Origin: Flavobacteriales bacterium
Lineage (GTDB): Bacteria > Bacteroidota > Bacteroidia > JANQJC01
Direction: 5' to 3'
DNA: 35,647 bases
Assembly: GCA_028281825.1 (NCBI GenBank)
Contig: JANQJC010000121.1
Span: 1 to 35,647, forward strand
Below, one piece after another: positions 1-8,503 of the stretch. The notes beneath the pieces were generated by a model. It was not told where the DNA came from, did no database searches, and saw only the letters and a program-made list of their open reading frames with translations. Position 1 is the stretch's first letter. Each line of letters begins with the position of its first letter. The position numbers and the translations under genes were made by a program.

Positions 1-1310
1 TCCTGGCCTTTTTCTTTCAATACCCTTTGGTAAAAAATCCAGTTTGAATAGTAGAAAGACCAATTGGGGTTTGATTGGTCAACCAAAAACTTATAATTAT
101 CAAAATTGCGGTGCCTCCTCACGGCTTCTTTAAGTACATATCCTATTTCCTGAACAGGAACAAGGTGCCTGGGTTCTTTAGGCTGGTATGTCCTGCTCCA
201 GGTATCGCCATAGGGAACAATAAAAAGTAGAAAGAGAAAAGCGTAGGGAACAAGGTTGACTTTAAGTAACTTTTTTAGGGTTTTTAATTGGGATAGCCAC
301 CGGAAAACGAAGTGAAAAAAGATGGCGACCAAAATAGCCATGAATGGGTACATAGGCATATCATACCAATCCATTTTTGTATCGGAGCCGTTGATAATGA
401 AGTAGAATAGAACAATAATAGTGGCTGAGAAAACAGCCAGGTTTTTGATGGTTTTATTCTTGTGTACCAGGCCAATTAATAAGCCACATGGCAGGAATAA
501 ATACCAATAAACAAACCTTGTGTTGACAATATTATCGAAGTAAAAGAAAGGTCTTTCATCAACTGCATTGCCAGCGGCATTATACCTGCCTCCTAGTTCA
601 TTATTGAAAACAACCTCAATATATCCTGGGTTATAAGCCTCCCGAAACAGGTAGTAACCCATAATAATGGTTACAGGAATGAGCAAGCCCATGTAAGTAT
701 GCTTATTGGTTAATAGGCCGATGGTTTTGCGTCTTACCAATGCATAGACAGCAAGGGATGGAAGGAAGAACAGGCCAGCAACACCTTTGGTTAATGCTGC
801 CAAGGCAATGAAGATAAAAGTGAGATAGAGGTGCTTTTTGTTGCCTAACTCAAGGTAAGCAAAGAATGAGAGTGAGTAGAGCATAATGAATAGCGTAAGT
901 AGGGTGTCATAATCCCCAGAGCGGGAACCATGCATATTTACGTAACCTTGTGATGTAATCAATATCAATGAAGCGATAAAGCCTAGCCAAAAACTATTTA
1001 GGAACTTGACTGAAAACCACACCAGGCCGAGGCAAGTAAGAAAAGCGGCAATAGCCGAGGGTAATCTAATGGAAAGCTCATCAAGGCCTATGGTTTTAAT
1101 GAATAAAGCCTGAAACCAAATCATCAATGGAGGCTTGGTATTCCACATGTCGGGTTGGCCTTCAAAGTGAGTAACAAGAAGGTTTCCATTACGGGTCATT
1201 TCTTCTGCATTGATAGCCAGGCGTGCTTCGTCCCATATACGCAGGGGCATGGTGTTTAAGTGCCCAAAGATGGGGACTAACAGCAAGGCTAGCAGCGCTG
1301 CAAAACCCAC
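1..1310 (-). CDS. ArnT/PMT-like GT39 family glycosyltransferase (C-terminus cut by window edge)
   Basis: Polytopic inner-membrane glycosyltransferase of the PMT/ArnT (GT39) type, which moves a sugar from a polyprenyl-phosphate donor to lipid or protein on the periplasmic side. After a first hydrophobic helix comes the family signature WDEARLAINAEEM, with the acidic DE pair expected in the first periplasmic loop, then NTKPPLMIWFQAL and about ten more hydrophobic segments. The frame is open to base 1, so the C-terminal soluble part is missing. The start is uncertain: the frame opens after a TAA at 1344-1346 and has no ATG before the first membrane helix. The best candidate is GTG at 1310; the first ATG, at 1250, would delete that helix. 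It lies downstream of trxB, behind a terminator, so it probably has its own promoter. The family is clear; the acceptor substrate is unknown. Confidence 0.85.
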   Translation of the reverse strand, partial: MGFAALLALLLVPIFGHLNTMPLRIWDEARLAINAEEMTRNGNLLVTHFEGQPDMWNTKPPLMIWFQALFIKTIGLDELSIRLPSAIAAFLTCLGLVWFSVKFLNSFWLGFIASLILITSQGYVNMHGSRSGDYDTLLTLFIMLYSLSFFAYLELGNKKHLYLTFIFIALAALTKGVAGLFFLPSLAVYALVRRKTIGLLTNKHTYMGLLIPVTIIMGYYLFREAYNPGYIEVVFNNELGGRYNAAGNAVDERPFFYFDNIVNTRFVYWYLFLPCGLLIGLVHKNKTIKNLAVFSATIIVLFYFIINGSDTKMDWYDMPMYPFMAILVAIFFHFVFRWLSQLKTLKKLLKVNLVPYAFLFLLFIVPYGDTWSRTYQPKEPRHLVPVQEIGYVLKEAVRRHRNFDNYKFLVDQSNPNWSFYYSNWIFYQRVLKEKGQ

Positions 1311-1377
1311 ATATTCAGCTTTTGATTTGATAGGTGATATCGCTTAAAAATGACTACCGCAAAATAGCTTTTTTATC

Positions 1378-1407
1378 AAAAAAGGGGATGAACTTTCATT
1401 CACCCCC
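1378..1407 (-). terminator. Rho-independent terminator after trxB
   Basis: Read on the minus strand, a 9-bp stem (GGGGGTGAA with TTCATCCCC, one mismatch) with a six-base loop is followed directly by TTTTTT. It begins about 25 bases past the trxB stop codon and ends the TonB receptor - DUF4249 - trxB operon. Confidence 0.75.
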
Positions 1408-1431
1408 TTTCCGTAATTTAGAAATATTTGT

Positions 1432-2373
1432 TTATACGATACCTTTCTCAGTGAGGTAACGCTCTGCATCAAGAGCAGCCATACAACCCGTGCCAGCAGC
1501 TGTGACTGCCTGACGATATACTTTATCGGCGGCATCGCCTGAAACGAATACGCCTTCTACCTTGGTTTTTGAAGTACCTGGAATTACCTTGATGTATCCC
1601 ACTTCATCCATATCGAGCCAGTCTTTGAATATGTCGGTGTTTGGTTTGTGCCCGATTGCCACAAAGAAGCCGGTTACATCGATTACGCTCTCTTCGTTGG
1701 TGATATTATTGAGTACTTTAACACCTTCGACGCCTTTTTCTCCAAGTATTTCCACGGTTTCGTGGTTAAACAGCACTTCAATATTATCAGTGTTTTCAAC
1801 CCTGTGAGACATTGCTTTTGAAGCCCTGAATTCGTCACGGCGAACCAGCATGTATACCTTTTTGCAAAGTTTGGCCAGGTAGCTGGCTTCTTCACAGGCG
1901 GTATCTCCACCACCCACAATGGCTACGTCCTGTCCTTTGTAAAAGAAACCATCGCACACGGCACATGCTGAAACGCCAAAGCCATTCAATCTCTGCTCAG
2001 ACTCCAACCCGAGCCACTTGGCCGAAGCACCCGTGGCAATGATAACGCTATCTGCCAGTATGGTACCTTTTTCTGTTACCAGTTTGTGAGGTGGTGCAGT
2101 AAAGTCCACTTCAGTGACCATTTCGTAGCGTATCTCAGTATCAAATCTTTCAGCCTGTTTGCGGAAGTCTTCCATCATTTCAGGGCCTTGAACGCCTTCA
2201 GGATAGCCTGGGTAGTTCTCTACCTCGGTTGTGATGGTTAATTGCCCACCTGGTTGCAGGCCTGAAAACATCAATGGTTTTAAATCAGCTCTTGCTGCAT
2301 AGATGGCGGCGGTGTAACCTGCCGGACCAGAGCCTATAATAACACAATTTCTTTTTTCGATTTCTTCTGACAT
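1432..2373 (-). CDS. trxB: Thioredoxin reductase (NADPH)
   Basis: Flavoprotein that passes electrons from NADPH through FAD and a redox-active disulfide to thioredoxin in the cytoplasm. The 313-residue length is usual for low-molecular-weight TrxB. An FAD-binding GSGPAG lies at residues 14-19, the redox motif CAVC at 137-140 (enterobacterial enzymes usually have CATC), an NADPH-binding GGGDTA at 154-159, and a second FAD motif with SGDAAD near the C-terminus. The two cysteines separate it from the related ferredoxin-NADP reductases, which lack them. It starts only 4 bases after the stop of the DUF4249 lipoprotein gene and is probably the last gene of the operon led by the TonB-dependent receptor; a terminator follows. 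Pairing TrxB with an outer-membrane uptake pair is unusual and may be no more than read-through. Confidence 0.97.
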   Translation of the reverse strand: MSEEIEKRNCVIIGSGPAGYTAAIYAARADLKPLMFSGLQPGGQLTITTEVENYPGYPEGVQGPEMMEDFRKQAERFDTEIRYEMVTEVDFTAPPHKLVTEKGTILADSVIIATGASAKWLGLESEQRLNGFGVSACAVCDGFFYKGQDVAIVGGGDTACEEASYLAKLCKKVYMLVRRDEFRASKAMSHRVENTDNIEVLFNHETVEILGEKGVEGVKVLNNITNEESVIDVTGFFVAIGHKPNTDIFKDWLDMDEVGYIKVIPGTSKTKVEGVFVSGDAADKVYRQAVTAAGTGCMAALDAERYLTEKGIV

Positions 2374-2377
2374 TTTT

Positions 2378-3289
2378 TTATTCTTCTAAAGGTTCTAAAA
2401 TTACGGTATCCATCACACATCCAAAACCACCCCAATAGCCCAGACCTTCTTCTCCTATATTGCTTGGTACGGTAGATGGTGATGAAAATGGGTTATCTCC
2501 CGCTTCGGCTACTTCTTCAAGCACTTCCCTAAATCGGTAGTGAGCATAGTCCATCGTACAGAACTTAATGACTACAGTGTCACCCTCAGCATAAAACCAA
2601 GGGTGTGAAGAAAGAGTGTCCACATCCACATTGCTTTGTTGGGTAAGTTCGTCTTCAGCTTTTTGGTACGGAAAAGTGATGGTAGCACCATTAAAAAATT
2701 TATCATCAAATGTGTAGCCCAGTGGGGCAAGCAGTCGGTCATTTTGCCCCAGTATTTTAGAGAACCAGGCATAATTGTTACCCAATTCAGGGGGGTCTGT
2801 GAGTTGAGCCCAAACATAGCCCAAGGTGTCGGCCTCGGCGCCTGGTTCTCGCTGGTACCAAAGGCTATCCAATGGAACAGGCTGTGTAATGATGGTAGAT
2901 GCTGTGAGTGTTTTTCCCTCGGCTATTACCGTGAGTTGATAGGTTTTACCTACCTCGCCAATCATGTTACTGGCCTTGTATACCAAGATTGGAACGGGGG
3001 CGTATATTTCAGTATCAAAAGTGAGCCTAAGTGTATCGGTGGTGGAGCCATCGCTTACGTAAACAGTGGCATCTTCAATAAAGAGGTTGTCAAGCCACTC
3101 ATCCACAGCAGCGAAATAAGAAGAACTTCGGGTGAGAATAACGTAAGGGTGCTTACCGTTTTCAATCACCCCTTCTACCACCACTTTATCTTCTGCATCG
3201 GGTAGGTCTAAATTGATTTCTTTTTCGCAGGCGGAGAAAAGTACCCCTAAGAGCGCTATTACCAGTCTATATTTTCTAAAAATTTTCAT
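2378..3289 (-). CDS. DUF4249 family outer-membrane lipoprotein
   Basis: Predicted lipoprotein of 303 residues: a basic N-terminus, a hydrophobic stretch and a lipobox ending LFSAC, with the lipidated cysteine at residue 21. The mature part opens with EKEINLDLP and VVVEGVIENG, typical of DUF4249, a Bacteroidota family nearly always encoded beside a TonB-dependent receptor. Family members are thought to work with that receptor at the cell surface, perhaps in ligand capture, though no substrate is established. Here it follows the receptor stop by 6 bases and precedes trxB by 4, so the three genes are very likely co-transcribed. Cys237-type residues near the C-terminus (FCTMD, FGCVMD) are visible, but their role is unknown. 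Confidence 0.88.
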   Translation of the reverse strand: MKIFRKYRLVIALLGVLFSACEKEINLDLPDAEDKVVVEGVIENGKHPYVILTRSSSYFAAVDEWLDNLFIEDATVYVSDGSTTDTLRLTFDTEIYAPVPILVYKASNMIGEVGKTYQLTVIAEGKTLTASTIITQPVPLDSLWYQREPGAEADTLGYVWAQLTDPPELGNNYAWFSKILGQNDRLLAPLGYTFDDKFFNGATITFPYQKAEDELTQQSNVDVDTLSSHPWFYAEGDTVVIKFCTMDYAHYRFREVLEEVAEAGDNPFSSPSTVPSNIGEEGLGYWGGFGCVMDTVILEPLEE

Positions 3290-3295
3290 CCTTGC

Positions 3296-5743
3296 CTAGA
3301 ATTTGAAATTCCAAGTTACCGAAGGTAATATCGGGAACAATGATACTTGATATGCCTTAAACTTCAAACTACCATCAGCAAAATTGCCTTCAGGGTCAAG
3401 GTATATAAAGAATGGATTGGCCCTGCTGTATAGATTGTATATTGAAATATTCCAGCTAGATTGGAATTTTCTGTTTTCATTCTTCTTGCTTTTGATGGTA
3501 GCAGATAAATCGGCTCGGTGATAGGGTGCCAGGCGATAGGTGTTTCTTTCAGCGAATTCGGTTACGATTTGCCCGCCCCACAAATATCTTCTGGAGGGTG
3601 GAGTAATGGAATTGCCAGTAGCATAAACAAATACCGCAGACAGGGATATCCTCTCGGTCCATTTGTAAGTGAGTATAAATGATAAGTCATGTCTCCTGTC
3701 ATATTTTGCGAAGTACTCTTTGCCGTTATTGATATCAGGAAACTGGCGTGTAGTTCTTGAAAGCGTGTATCCTATCCAGCCTTGTACTTTGCCCTTTGCC
3801 TTTTTGAGAAAAAACTCAGCCCCGTATGATTCTCCCGAACCGAATACAAAGTTATTGTCGGGGTTGTCAGCAATGTTTACTCCAGGTGAAGCTCCTTCTC
3901 TGTATTCTACCTGGTTTTCCATGGTTTTATAATACAGTTCTACTGAGCTTTCAAACATATCATGGAAGAAGTTTTTGAAAAAACCAACCGAGTATTGTAT
4001 ACCCTTTTGTGGCTGAACAAGTGTTGAGCTTGGCACCCAAATATCCGTTGGCAGGGAGAGGGATGAGAGGCTAGCCAGGTGTATATATTGATAATTGTGG
4101 GTGTATGAAGCCTTGACAGATGCGGTTTCATTGATTTTGTAGCGCATTGCAAAACGGGGTTCTATCCTTCGGTAGGTTACTACAGGTTCGTTGAGGCCAC
4201 CATCTATCAGTAATTTGAGAATTGGGTTGGGGTCGTTTACACCGCCATAATTAACCGTGTCCACTATTTGGTCGAGCTCATTTTTGATGTAGCGCTCAAA
4301 AGGTCCTATTTGCTGGAACATGGTGGCACGTAAACCGCCATTTACCTTTATCCTGTCACTTATTTCCCAGTCATCAGAAATGTAGAGTGCGGCGTCGTGG
4401 GCATACATCCTTATAACGTCGCCAAGGTCGAAAGTAAAGTCGCCTGCTTGCGCAGATACGTTGCTGGGTGTGAAGGTGTGGAAGATATAGTTCAATCCGA
4501 ACTTGACGTTGTGTTTGGTGCCCGGTAGCCATGTGAAGTCCATTTTTGCATTCCAATCGCGGATGCCAGAGAAAAGCTTGATGTTGAAGTCTTGTTGCCC
4601 TGCTTCAAATTCAAATTGGTAATCGCTAAAGATGAGTGAAGTGTTTACAAAGAGCTTGTTATTGAACAGGTGGTTCCAGCGCAGGGATGCCATGGCATTG
4701 CCCCAGGGTATTTTGGCACCAAAACCAGCATCTTCATTATTGAATTCAAAAACATCCCTGCCGAAGTAGGTGCTAAAGAATAGCCTGTCTTTGTGTGATA
4801 TTCTGTAGTTCATCTTCATGTTTAGGTCATAGAAATAGTAAGAAGACCCTTTGAAGTCAGAACTATCGGGAATGAATGGAGTTGCCAATACATCGGCGTA
4901 AGTGCGGCGAGCCGAAATGATGTAAGAAGCGGTATCTTTCTTTATGGGGCCTTGCACGGTGAGGCGAGATGAAATCACACCAATACCGCCTTCTGCATGG
5001 TGCTCGCGCATGTTACCTTCTTTCATGGAGATATCCAGTACAGAGGCTAACCTGCCGCCGTATTGAGCAGGCATACCACCCTTGGTCAATTCGATATTTT
5101 TAACGGCATCGCCATTGAATACTGAGAAGAAACCAAACAGGTGGGCGGCGTTGTATATCACGGCTTCATCCAGCAGGATAAGGTTTTGGTCGGGCCCGCC
5201 GCCGCGAACATAAAAACCTGTATTGCCCTCACCACCAGATTGCACTCCAGGTAACAACTGTATGGTTTTGAGCACATCCACTTCGCCCAGGAAGGCGGGA
5301 AGCTCTTTGATGGTTTCCATTTCCATTTCTACCGTACCCATTTGCACGGCTTCTACATTCACATTTGATTTTTGGGCTGTAACTATCACTTCTTGCTTCA
5401 CCACCGAGTTGGATTTAAGGGAAATGGTAACGCTGAGGTCTTTATCGAGCGTGATTTCTTTGGTGTAATCATTTAAGCCGATGTATTGTGCCTTGAGATA
5501 AAATGTGCCCGACGTGGCTTGTGAGGAGATAGAAAAGAAGCCGTAGGCATTGGTAGCTGCCCCTTTAACCATAGTGCCTTCAGCATCAACGATGTAGACT
5601 GAAGCACCAATCAGTGATTCACCTGTTTCTTCTTCTTGGGCGTAACCGCTTATAGTTACTTTTTCTTGTGAAAATGAAGGTAAGGCGATGAGCAATCCTA
5701 AAAGGATGAATAAAAAGAACCGGACTACCACATTTATTGTCAT
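3296..5743 (-). CDS. TonB-dependent outer-membrane receptor with carboxypeptidase-like regulatory domain
   Basis: Outer-membrane beta-barrel transporter of about 815 residues. I chose ATG 5743 over the upstream ATG at 5782 because it puts a normal signal peptide at the N-terminus (hydrophobic core, cleavage after LPSFSQ). After it come a CarboxypepD_reg-like domain (from VTISGYAQ, about 75 residues), a plug domain with LPGVQSGGEGNTGFYVRGGG and the LTKGGMPAQYGGRLASVLDI stretch, then a long barrel of alternating aromatic strands ending in a C-terminal phenylalanine (NFKF). This architecture and the following DUF4249 gene mark a Bacteroidota uptake pair. The substrate cannot be read from the sequence. 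The size and lack of an SusD partner argue against a classical glycan SusC. It is the first gene of the operon and has a strong promoter match upstream. Confidence 0.93.
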   Translation of the reverse strand: MTINVVVRFFLFILLGLLIALPSFSQEKVTISGYAQEEETGESLIGASVYIVDAEGTMVKGAATNAYGFFSISSQATSGTFYLKAQYIGLNDYTKEITLDKDLSVTISLKSNSVVKQEVIVTAQKSNVNVEAVQMGTVEMEMETIKELPAFLGEVDVLKTIQLLPGVQSGGEGNTGFYVRGGGPDQNLILLDEAVIYNAAHLFGFFSVFNGDAVKNIELTKGGMPAQYGGRLASVLDISMKEGNMREHHAEGGIGVISSRLTVQGPIKKDTASYIISARRTYADVLATPFIPDSSDFKGSSYYFYDLNMKMNYRISHKDRLFFSTYFGRDVFEFNNEDAGFGAKIPWGNAMASLRWNHLFNNKLFVNTSLIFSDYQFEFEAGQQDFNIKLFSGIRDWNAKMDFTWLPGTKHNVKFGLNYIFHTFTPSNVSAQAGDFTFDLGDVIRMYAHDAALYISDDWEISDRIKVNGGLRATMFQQIGPFERYIKNELDQIVDTVNYGGVNDPNPILKLLIDGGLNEPVVTYRRIEPRFAMRYKINETASVKASYTHNYQYIHLASLSSLSLPTDIWVPSSTLVQPQKGIQYSVGFFKNFFHDMFESSVELYYKTMENQVEYREGASPGVNIADNPDNNFVFGSGESYGAEFFLKKAKGKVQGWIGYTLSRTTRQFPDINNGKEYFAKYDRRHDLSFILTYKWTERISLSAVFVYATGNSITPPSRRYLWGGQIVTEFAERNTYRLAPYHRADLSATIKSKKNENRKFQSSWNISIYNLYSRANPFFIYLDPEGNFADGSLKFKAYQVSLFPILPSVTWNFKF

Positions 5744-5826
5744 CAACTTACTGCGAAGGCATTTTTTGTCACTGCCTGCCACACAAGGGTTTTGTATGGT
5801 TTTGGTGATGCCTTTTCAAGGTAGCG

Positions 5827-5856
5827 CAAAAGTACGATTTAAGTAACAAGTTTCAA
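5827..5856 (-). promoter_or_regulatory. Bacteroidota sigma-ABfr-type promoter of the TonB receptor operon
   Basis: On the minus strand TTG (5856-5854) is followed after exactly 19 bases by TACTTTTG (5834-5827), a full match to the Bacteroidota -33/-7 pattern TTG-N19-21-TAnnTTTG. Transcription should start near 5820, leaving a leader of about 75 bases before the chosen ATG at 5743 and supporting that start. Confidence 0.65.
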
Positions 5857-5985
5857 GAGTAGAATGTTCTAAAATGGTTGAGTTTTCAACTAATTGGGTT
5901 AAAAGTTCAATGAAGGACAGTTAGATGGGTGCTTATTCTCCCAACCTTATGAGGTTTTAAGGACGTATATCCAATTAACCCATCT

Positions 5986-6657
5986 ATGAAAGCAATACTC
6001 ACAATATTTTTATTGGCGGTGGCTTTAACTGGTTATGCGCAAGAGTATAGTGATACAGTAATTAACGCCACTCCAATGGTTTGGACAGATCGGGCTTCTG
6101 ACTATGCTGCAATAGAGGGGCATTACGGAGTGATGATGTTCAGAAGCAAAGCTTTGGGTAATTACCTTGGTACTCACATCAACCAACCCATCAATAAAGC
6201 GGGGATATCACTGAGTGGCAGGTTGGAGATTTCAAGGAGGTATGTAGCTGACGGACACCTTAGCTTTGATTATATGCTACCAATAAAGCAAACAGTGAGT
6301 GATACTCATTCATTTGAATTTTCAGGATTTCAATGGGGGATAATGGTTTTTGGAGCGGATGTGCTGCACAGAAACAGGGTATTGGATTGCATTTTTGGGG
6401 TTGGTTTTAATAGCGGAACTTATTGGTTGGACGTCGATGAGAATGGTATAAAGGGAGATTTTCGTAACCCGTTTTTTGCCCCAAAAGGTGTGGGTGAGTT
6501 GAGGGTAATAATGGGTAGGCGAGTGACACTAGGTAGCCGCATAGAATATCAATTGGATGTTTCCAGTAGAAGGTGGAAGGTGAAAACGGGTAGTGGTGTT
6601 GATGGGAGTAGGTTTAGTGGAATGAGTTTACAAGTGTTGCTGGGTGTGGCTTTTTAA
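5986..6657 (+). CDS. Predicted secreted outer-membrane beta-barrel-type protein of unknown function
   Basis: 223 residues with a clear signal peptide (MKAILTIFLLAVALTGYAQ, cleavage around residue 18-19). The mature part has alternating polar/hydrophobic stretches rich in glycine and aromatics, such as GHYGVMMFRSKALGNYLGTH, and ends LLGVAF with a terminal phenylalanine, as small outer-membrane barrels do. It is transcribed away from the TonB receptor operon across a 242-base shared upstream region. I recognise no family. It could be a small outer-membrane barrel or a periplasmic beta protein. Confidence 0.7.
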   Translation: MKAILTIFLLAVALTGYAQEYSDTVINATPMVWTDRASDYAAIEGHYGVMMFRSKALGNYLGTHINQPINKAGISLSGRLEISRRYVADGHLSFDYMLPIKQTVSDTHSFEFSGFQWGIMVFGADVLHRNRVLDCIFGVGFNSGTYWLDVDENGIKGDFRNPFFAPKGVGELRVIMGRRVTLGSRIEYQLDVSSRRWKVKTGSGVDGSRFSGMSLQVLLGVAF

Positions 6658-6709
6658 GTGAGACTTTTTGCCAGACTATTTTCAGGCTTTCTTTTGCTTA
6701 CCCAGTTTC

Positions 6710-6800
6710 TCATACTTTTTGCTTGACCAAAAAGTAGGCAAAAAGCCAAGGCTGCATGTGTGCCCTCTCCCTAAATCCCTCTCCCGCAGGAGGGGGACTT
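6710..6800. repeat. Composite intergenic repeat, copy 1
   Basis: About 90 bases closely matching 8504-8590. Two modules are visible: a left hairpin built on ACTTTTTGCTT facing AGGCAAAAAG, and a right hairpin CCCTCTCCCGC-AGGAGGGGG after CCCTCTCCCTAAAT. It lies between two genes, in the region 6658-6865. It could act as a terminator-like structure or be a non-autonomous REP/MITE-like element; no coding content is credible. Confidence 0.75.
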
Positions 6801-6831
6801 TTAATACGATGACAATCTCTGCAAGCCAACT

Positions 6832-6858
6832 ATTAATGCGGTTTTTTGGTAATATTGT
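6832..6858 (+). repeat. Short direct repeat before a gene start, copy 1
   Basis: The segment ATTAATGCGGTTTTTTGG followed by TAATATTGT matches 7630-7657 with two mismatches and one base inserted. Both copies sit just upstream of a start codon (7 bases here, 30 bases in the other copy). It may be a shared promoter or leader element, since TAATATTG is one base from TAnnTTTG, or the end of a repeat element. Confidence 0.5.
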
Positions 6859-6865
6859 CTTACTT

Positions 6866-7453
6866 ATGAATAAGATACGTACATACCCGAATGTGATATG
6901 GATAACTTTGGTGATACTGGCTTCTGCGGTGGTAGTTTGGGTGACTGGAATGATGATTTATGCCTCAATAAGTGATTTTTTGGATGGTGATGGCTTAGAC
7001 TTAGATACAGGTGGGCTGTTGACTTTGATATTTTTTGTTTTGGCTTTTCTATTCATGATTTTCTCCATGTGGGAAGGGGTTTCATATTACGCTTGCTACG
7101 TGGTGTTTGATGATGAGGGTGTGAGAATTGTAAGGCCACTACGCTTATATAAGGTTCACTATACCTGGAGTGCTCTCAAGGGTTATAGTCAGTCAGAGTA
7201 TATCATAGGTAAGCGTGGTGGTTCGGATTCTGATTATGATTCTTTTTACTCTTCCAGTTCTATCATCATTTATACCCTTGACGATAAAGCCTACGAAATT
7301 GTGAAACTATATAATTGGAAGTTTGATGAAGTACAGCCAGAGCTAAAGAAAAGTGGTATCAAGTATCTGGGTTATGAGGCTTTTAGAAGGGGTTGGTTGT
7401 TTAGACAATACCGGTTTTTGGAAAAAGGGGTAAGGAGTAATTATGAGGATTAG
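6866..7453 (+). CDS. Small membrane protein of unknown function
   Basis: 195 residues from ATG 6866. A longer reading from 6668 is possible, but it would translate through the intergenic repeat at 6710-6800, so I reject it. Two membrane helices are seen: about residues 8-32 (VIWITLVILASAVVVWVTG) and about 50-75 (LLTLIFFVLAFLFMIFSM). They are followed by a soluble domain of short beta strands with VVFDDEGVRIVRPLRLYKVH and WSALKGYS, reminiscent of bacterial PH-like domains seen in small membrane proteins. Function is unknown. It may be co-directional with, but not clearly coupled to, the MtfA-like gene 234 bases on. Confidence 0.65.
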   Translation: MNKIRTYPNVIWITLVILASAVVVWVTGMMIYASISDFLDGDGLDLDTGGLLTLIFFVLAFLFMIFSMWEGVSYYACYVVFDDEGVRIVRPLRLYKVHYTWSALKGYSQSEYIIGKRGGSDSDYDSFYSSSSIIIYTLDDKAYEIVKLYNWKFDEVQPELKKSGIKYLGYEAFRRGWLFRQYRFLEKGVRSNYED

Positions 7454-7499
7454 GGTGCATAGCTAAACTGTTAAATTGTTGTAAACACCCCATTTTAAC

Positions 7500-7600
7500 C
7501 TGCCCTTCCGGAAATTCTTCGGGACAGGCACAGGGAAGGGAATTTGAGGTTGCCGCGCTTCCCCGAAAGCATATAGGGTGGCTCGCAATAACGCAGGTTT
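7500..7600. repeat. Intergenic repeat-like element with inverted repeats
   Basis: Within the gene-free 7454-7687 stretch, CCCTTCC (7503-7509) and GGAAGGG (7534-7540) form a stem around GGAAATTCTTCGGGACAGG. They are followed by GGTTGCCGCGCTTCCCC and TGGCTCGCAATAACG. The last two phrases resemble dispersed intergenic repeats common in many bacterial genomes. There is only one copy in this window, so its repeat nature is inferred from general resemblance. Confidence 0.4.
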
Positions 7601-7629
7601 TTTGTTACAGATAGTATAGTAGGTCAATC

Positions 7630-7657
7630 ATTAATTGGGTTTTTTGGGTAATATTGT
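7630..7657 (+). repeat. Short direct repeat before a gene start, copy 2
   Basis: ATTAATTGGGTTTTTTGGG followed by TAATATTGT, the partner of 6832-6858. It ends 30 bases before the ATG of the MtfA-like gene. Confidence 0.5.
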
Positions 7658-7687
7658 GGGGAGTGGTTTTATGCCTCTAGTTTCAAT

Positions 7688-8464
7688 ATGGAAATAATTA
7701 TTCTTTTGGTGGGTGGTGTCATTATTGCTTTGGTGGCGAGGGCTGCGTCGAAAAAGAAGGCAAAAGCAGTGGCGAAGCCTTTTACCGATGCCGAAAGGGA
7801 AATACTGCAAAAACATGTGCTATTCTATCAAAAGCTGAATGAGGAGGAAAAGGTTGAGTTTGAGAAAAGGGTTCACCATTTCTTGCAAAATGTGACTGTT
7901 ACAGGGGTGAAAACGGAGATTGAGGATATGGATAGGGTGTTTGTGGCGGCTGGAGCAATTATCCCCGTGTTTGCATTTAAAGGGTGGGAGTATCGCAATA
8001 TCAATGAGGTATTGATATATCCGGGCTCGTTTAACAGGGATTATGAAATAGAGGGGAAGGATCTGAATACCTTGGGAATGGTAGGTGGTGGTGCGATGAA
8101 CAATATTATGATACTCGCCAAGAATAGCTTGCGAAATGGTTTTCTGAATACTACAGATAAATCGAATGTGGCGATACATGAGTTTGTGCACCTGGTGGAC
8201 AAAGACGATGGATATGTGGATGGTTGTCCTGAGACCTTATTGCCCTACAAGTATGCTTTGCCGTGGCTCAAACGGATACACCATGAGATAGCGCTGATAC
8301 ACGAAAAGGAGTCGGACCTTAACCCATATGGCGCCACCAATGAGGCTGAGTTTTTGGCGGTAGCAGCAGAGTATTTTTTTGAGCGGCCTGAGTTGATGCA
8401 GAGGAAAAATCCCGAGTTGTATAAGGAGTTGGAGAGGGTTTTTAAGCCAGAGCGGGAGGGGTGA
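7688..8464 (+). CDS. MtfA-like zinc metallopeptidase (peptidase family M90)
   Basis: 258-residue zinc peptidase. Residues 1-20 form a membrane helix (MEIIILLVGGVIIALVARAA) followed by a lysine-rich stretch, so the enzyme is probably anchored with its catalytic part in the cytoplasm. The zinc site HEFVH is at 164-168 (AIHEFVHLVD) and the third ligand is expected in NEAEFLAVAAEYFFE at about 219-221. This matches the M90 layout of E. coli MtfA, an aminopeptidase that also binds the Mlc repressor and so affects glucose uptake. The N-terminal helix is not in the E. coli protein but is common in Bacteroidota members. The Mlc link should not be assumed here, because this lineage lacks the same PTS circuit. 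The physiological substrate is unknown. Confidence 0.88.
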   Translation: MEIIILLVGGVIIALVARAASKKKAKAVAKPFTDAEREILQKHVLFYQKLNEEEKVEFEKRVHHFLQNVTVTGVKTEIEDMDRVFVAAGAIIPVFAFKGWEYRNINEVLIYPGSFNRDYEIEGKDLNTLGMVGGGAMNNIMILAKNSLRNGFLNTTDKSNVAIHEFVHLVDKDDGYVDGCPETLLPYKYALPWLKRIHHEIALIHEKESDLNPYGATNEAEFLAVAAEYFFERPELMQRKNPELYKELERVFKPEREG

Positions 8465-8503
8465 TTATAGTTGACTATTTACTTTCTTTTAAAAATTTTG
8501 ATG

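Noticed and set aside
2636-3205. 189-residue plus-strand open frame
   Set aside because: Lies entirely antisense to the DUF4249 lipoprotein gene, which has a lipobox, family motifs and operon context; the plus-strand product has no recognisable features.
6668-6865. N-terminal extension of the small membrane protein from ATG 6668
   Set aside because: It would translate the intergenic hairpin repeat, which recurs outside genes at 8504-8590.
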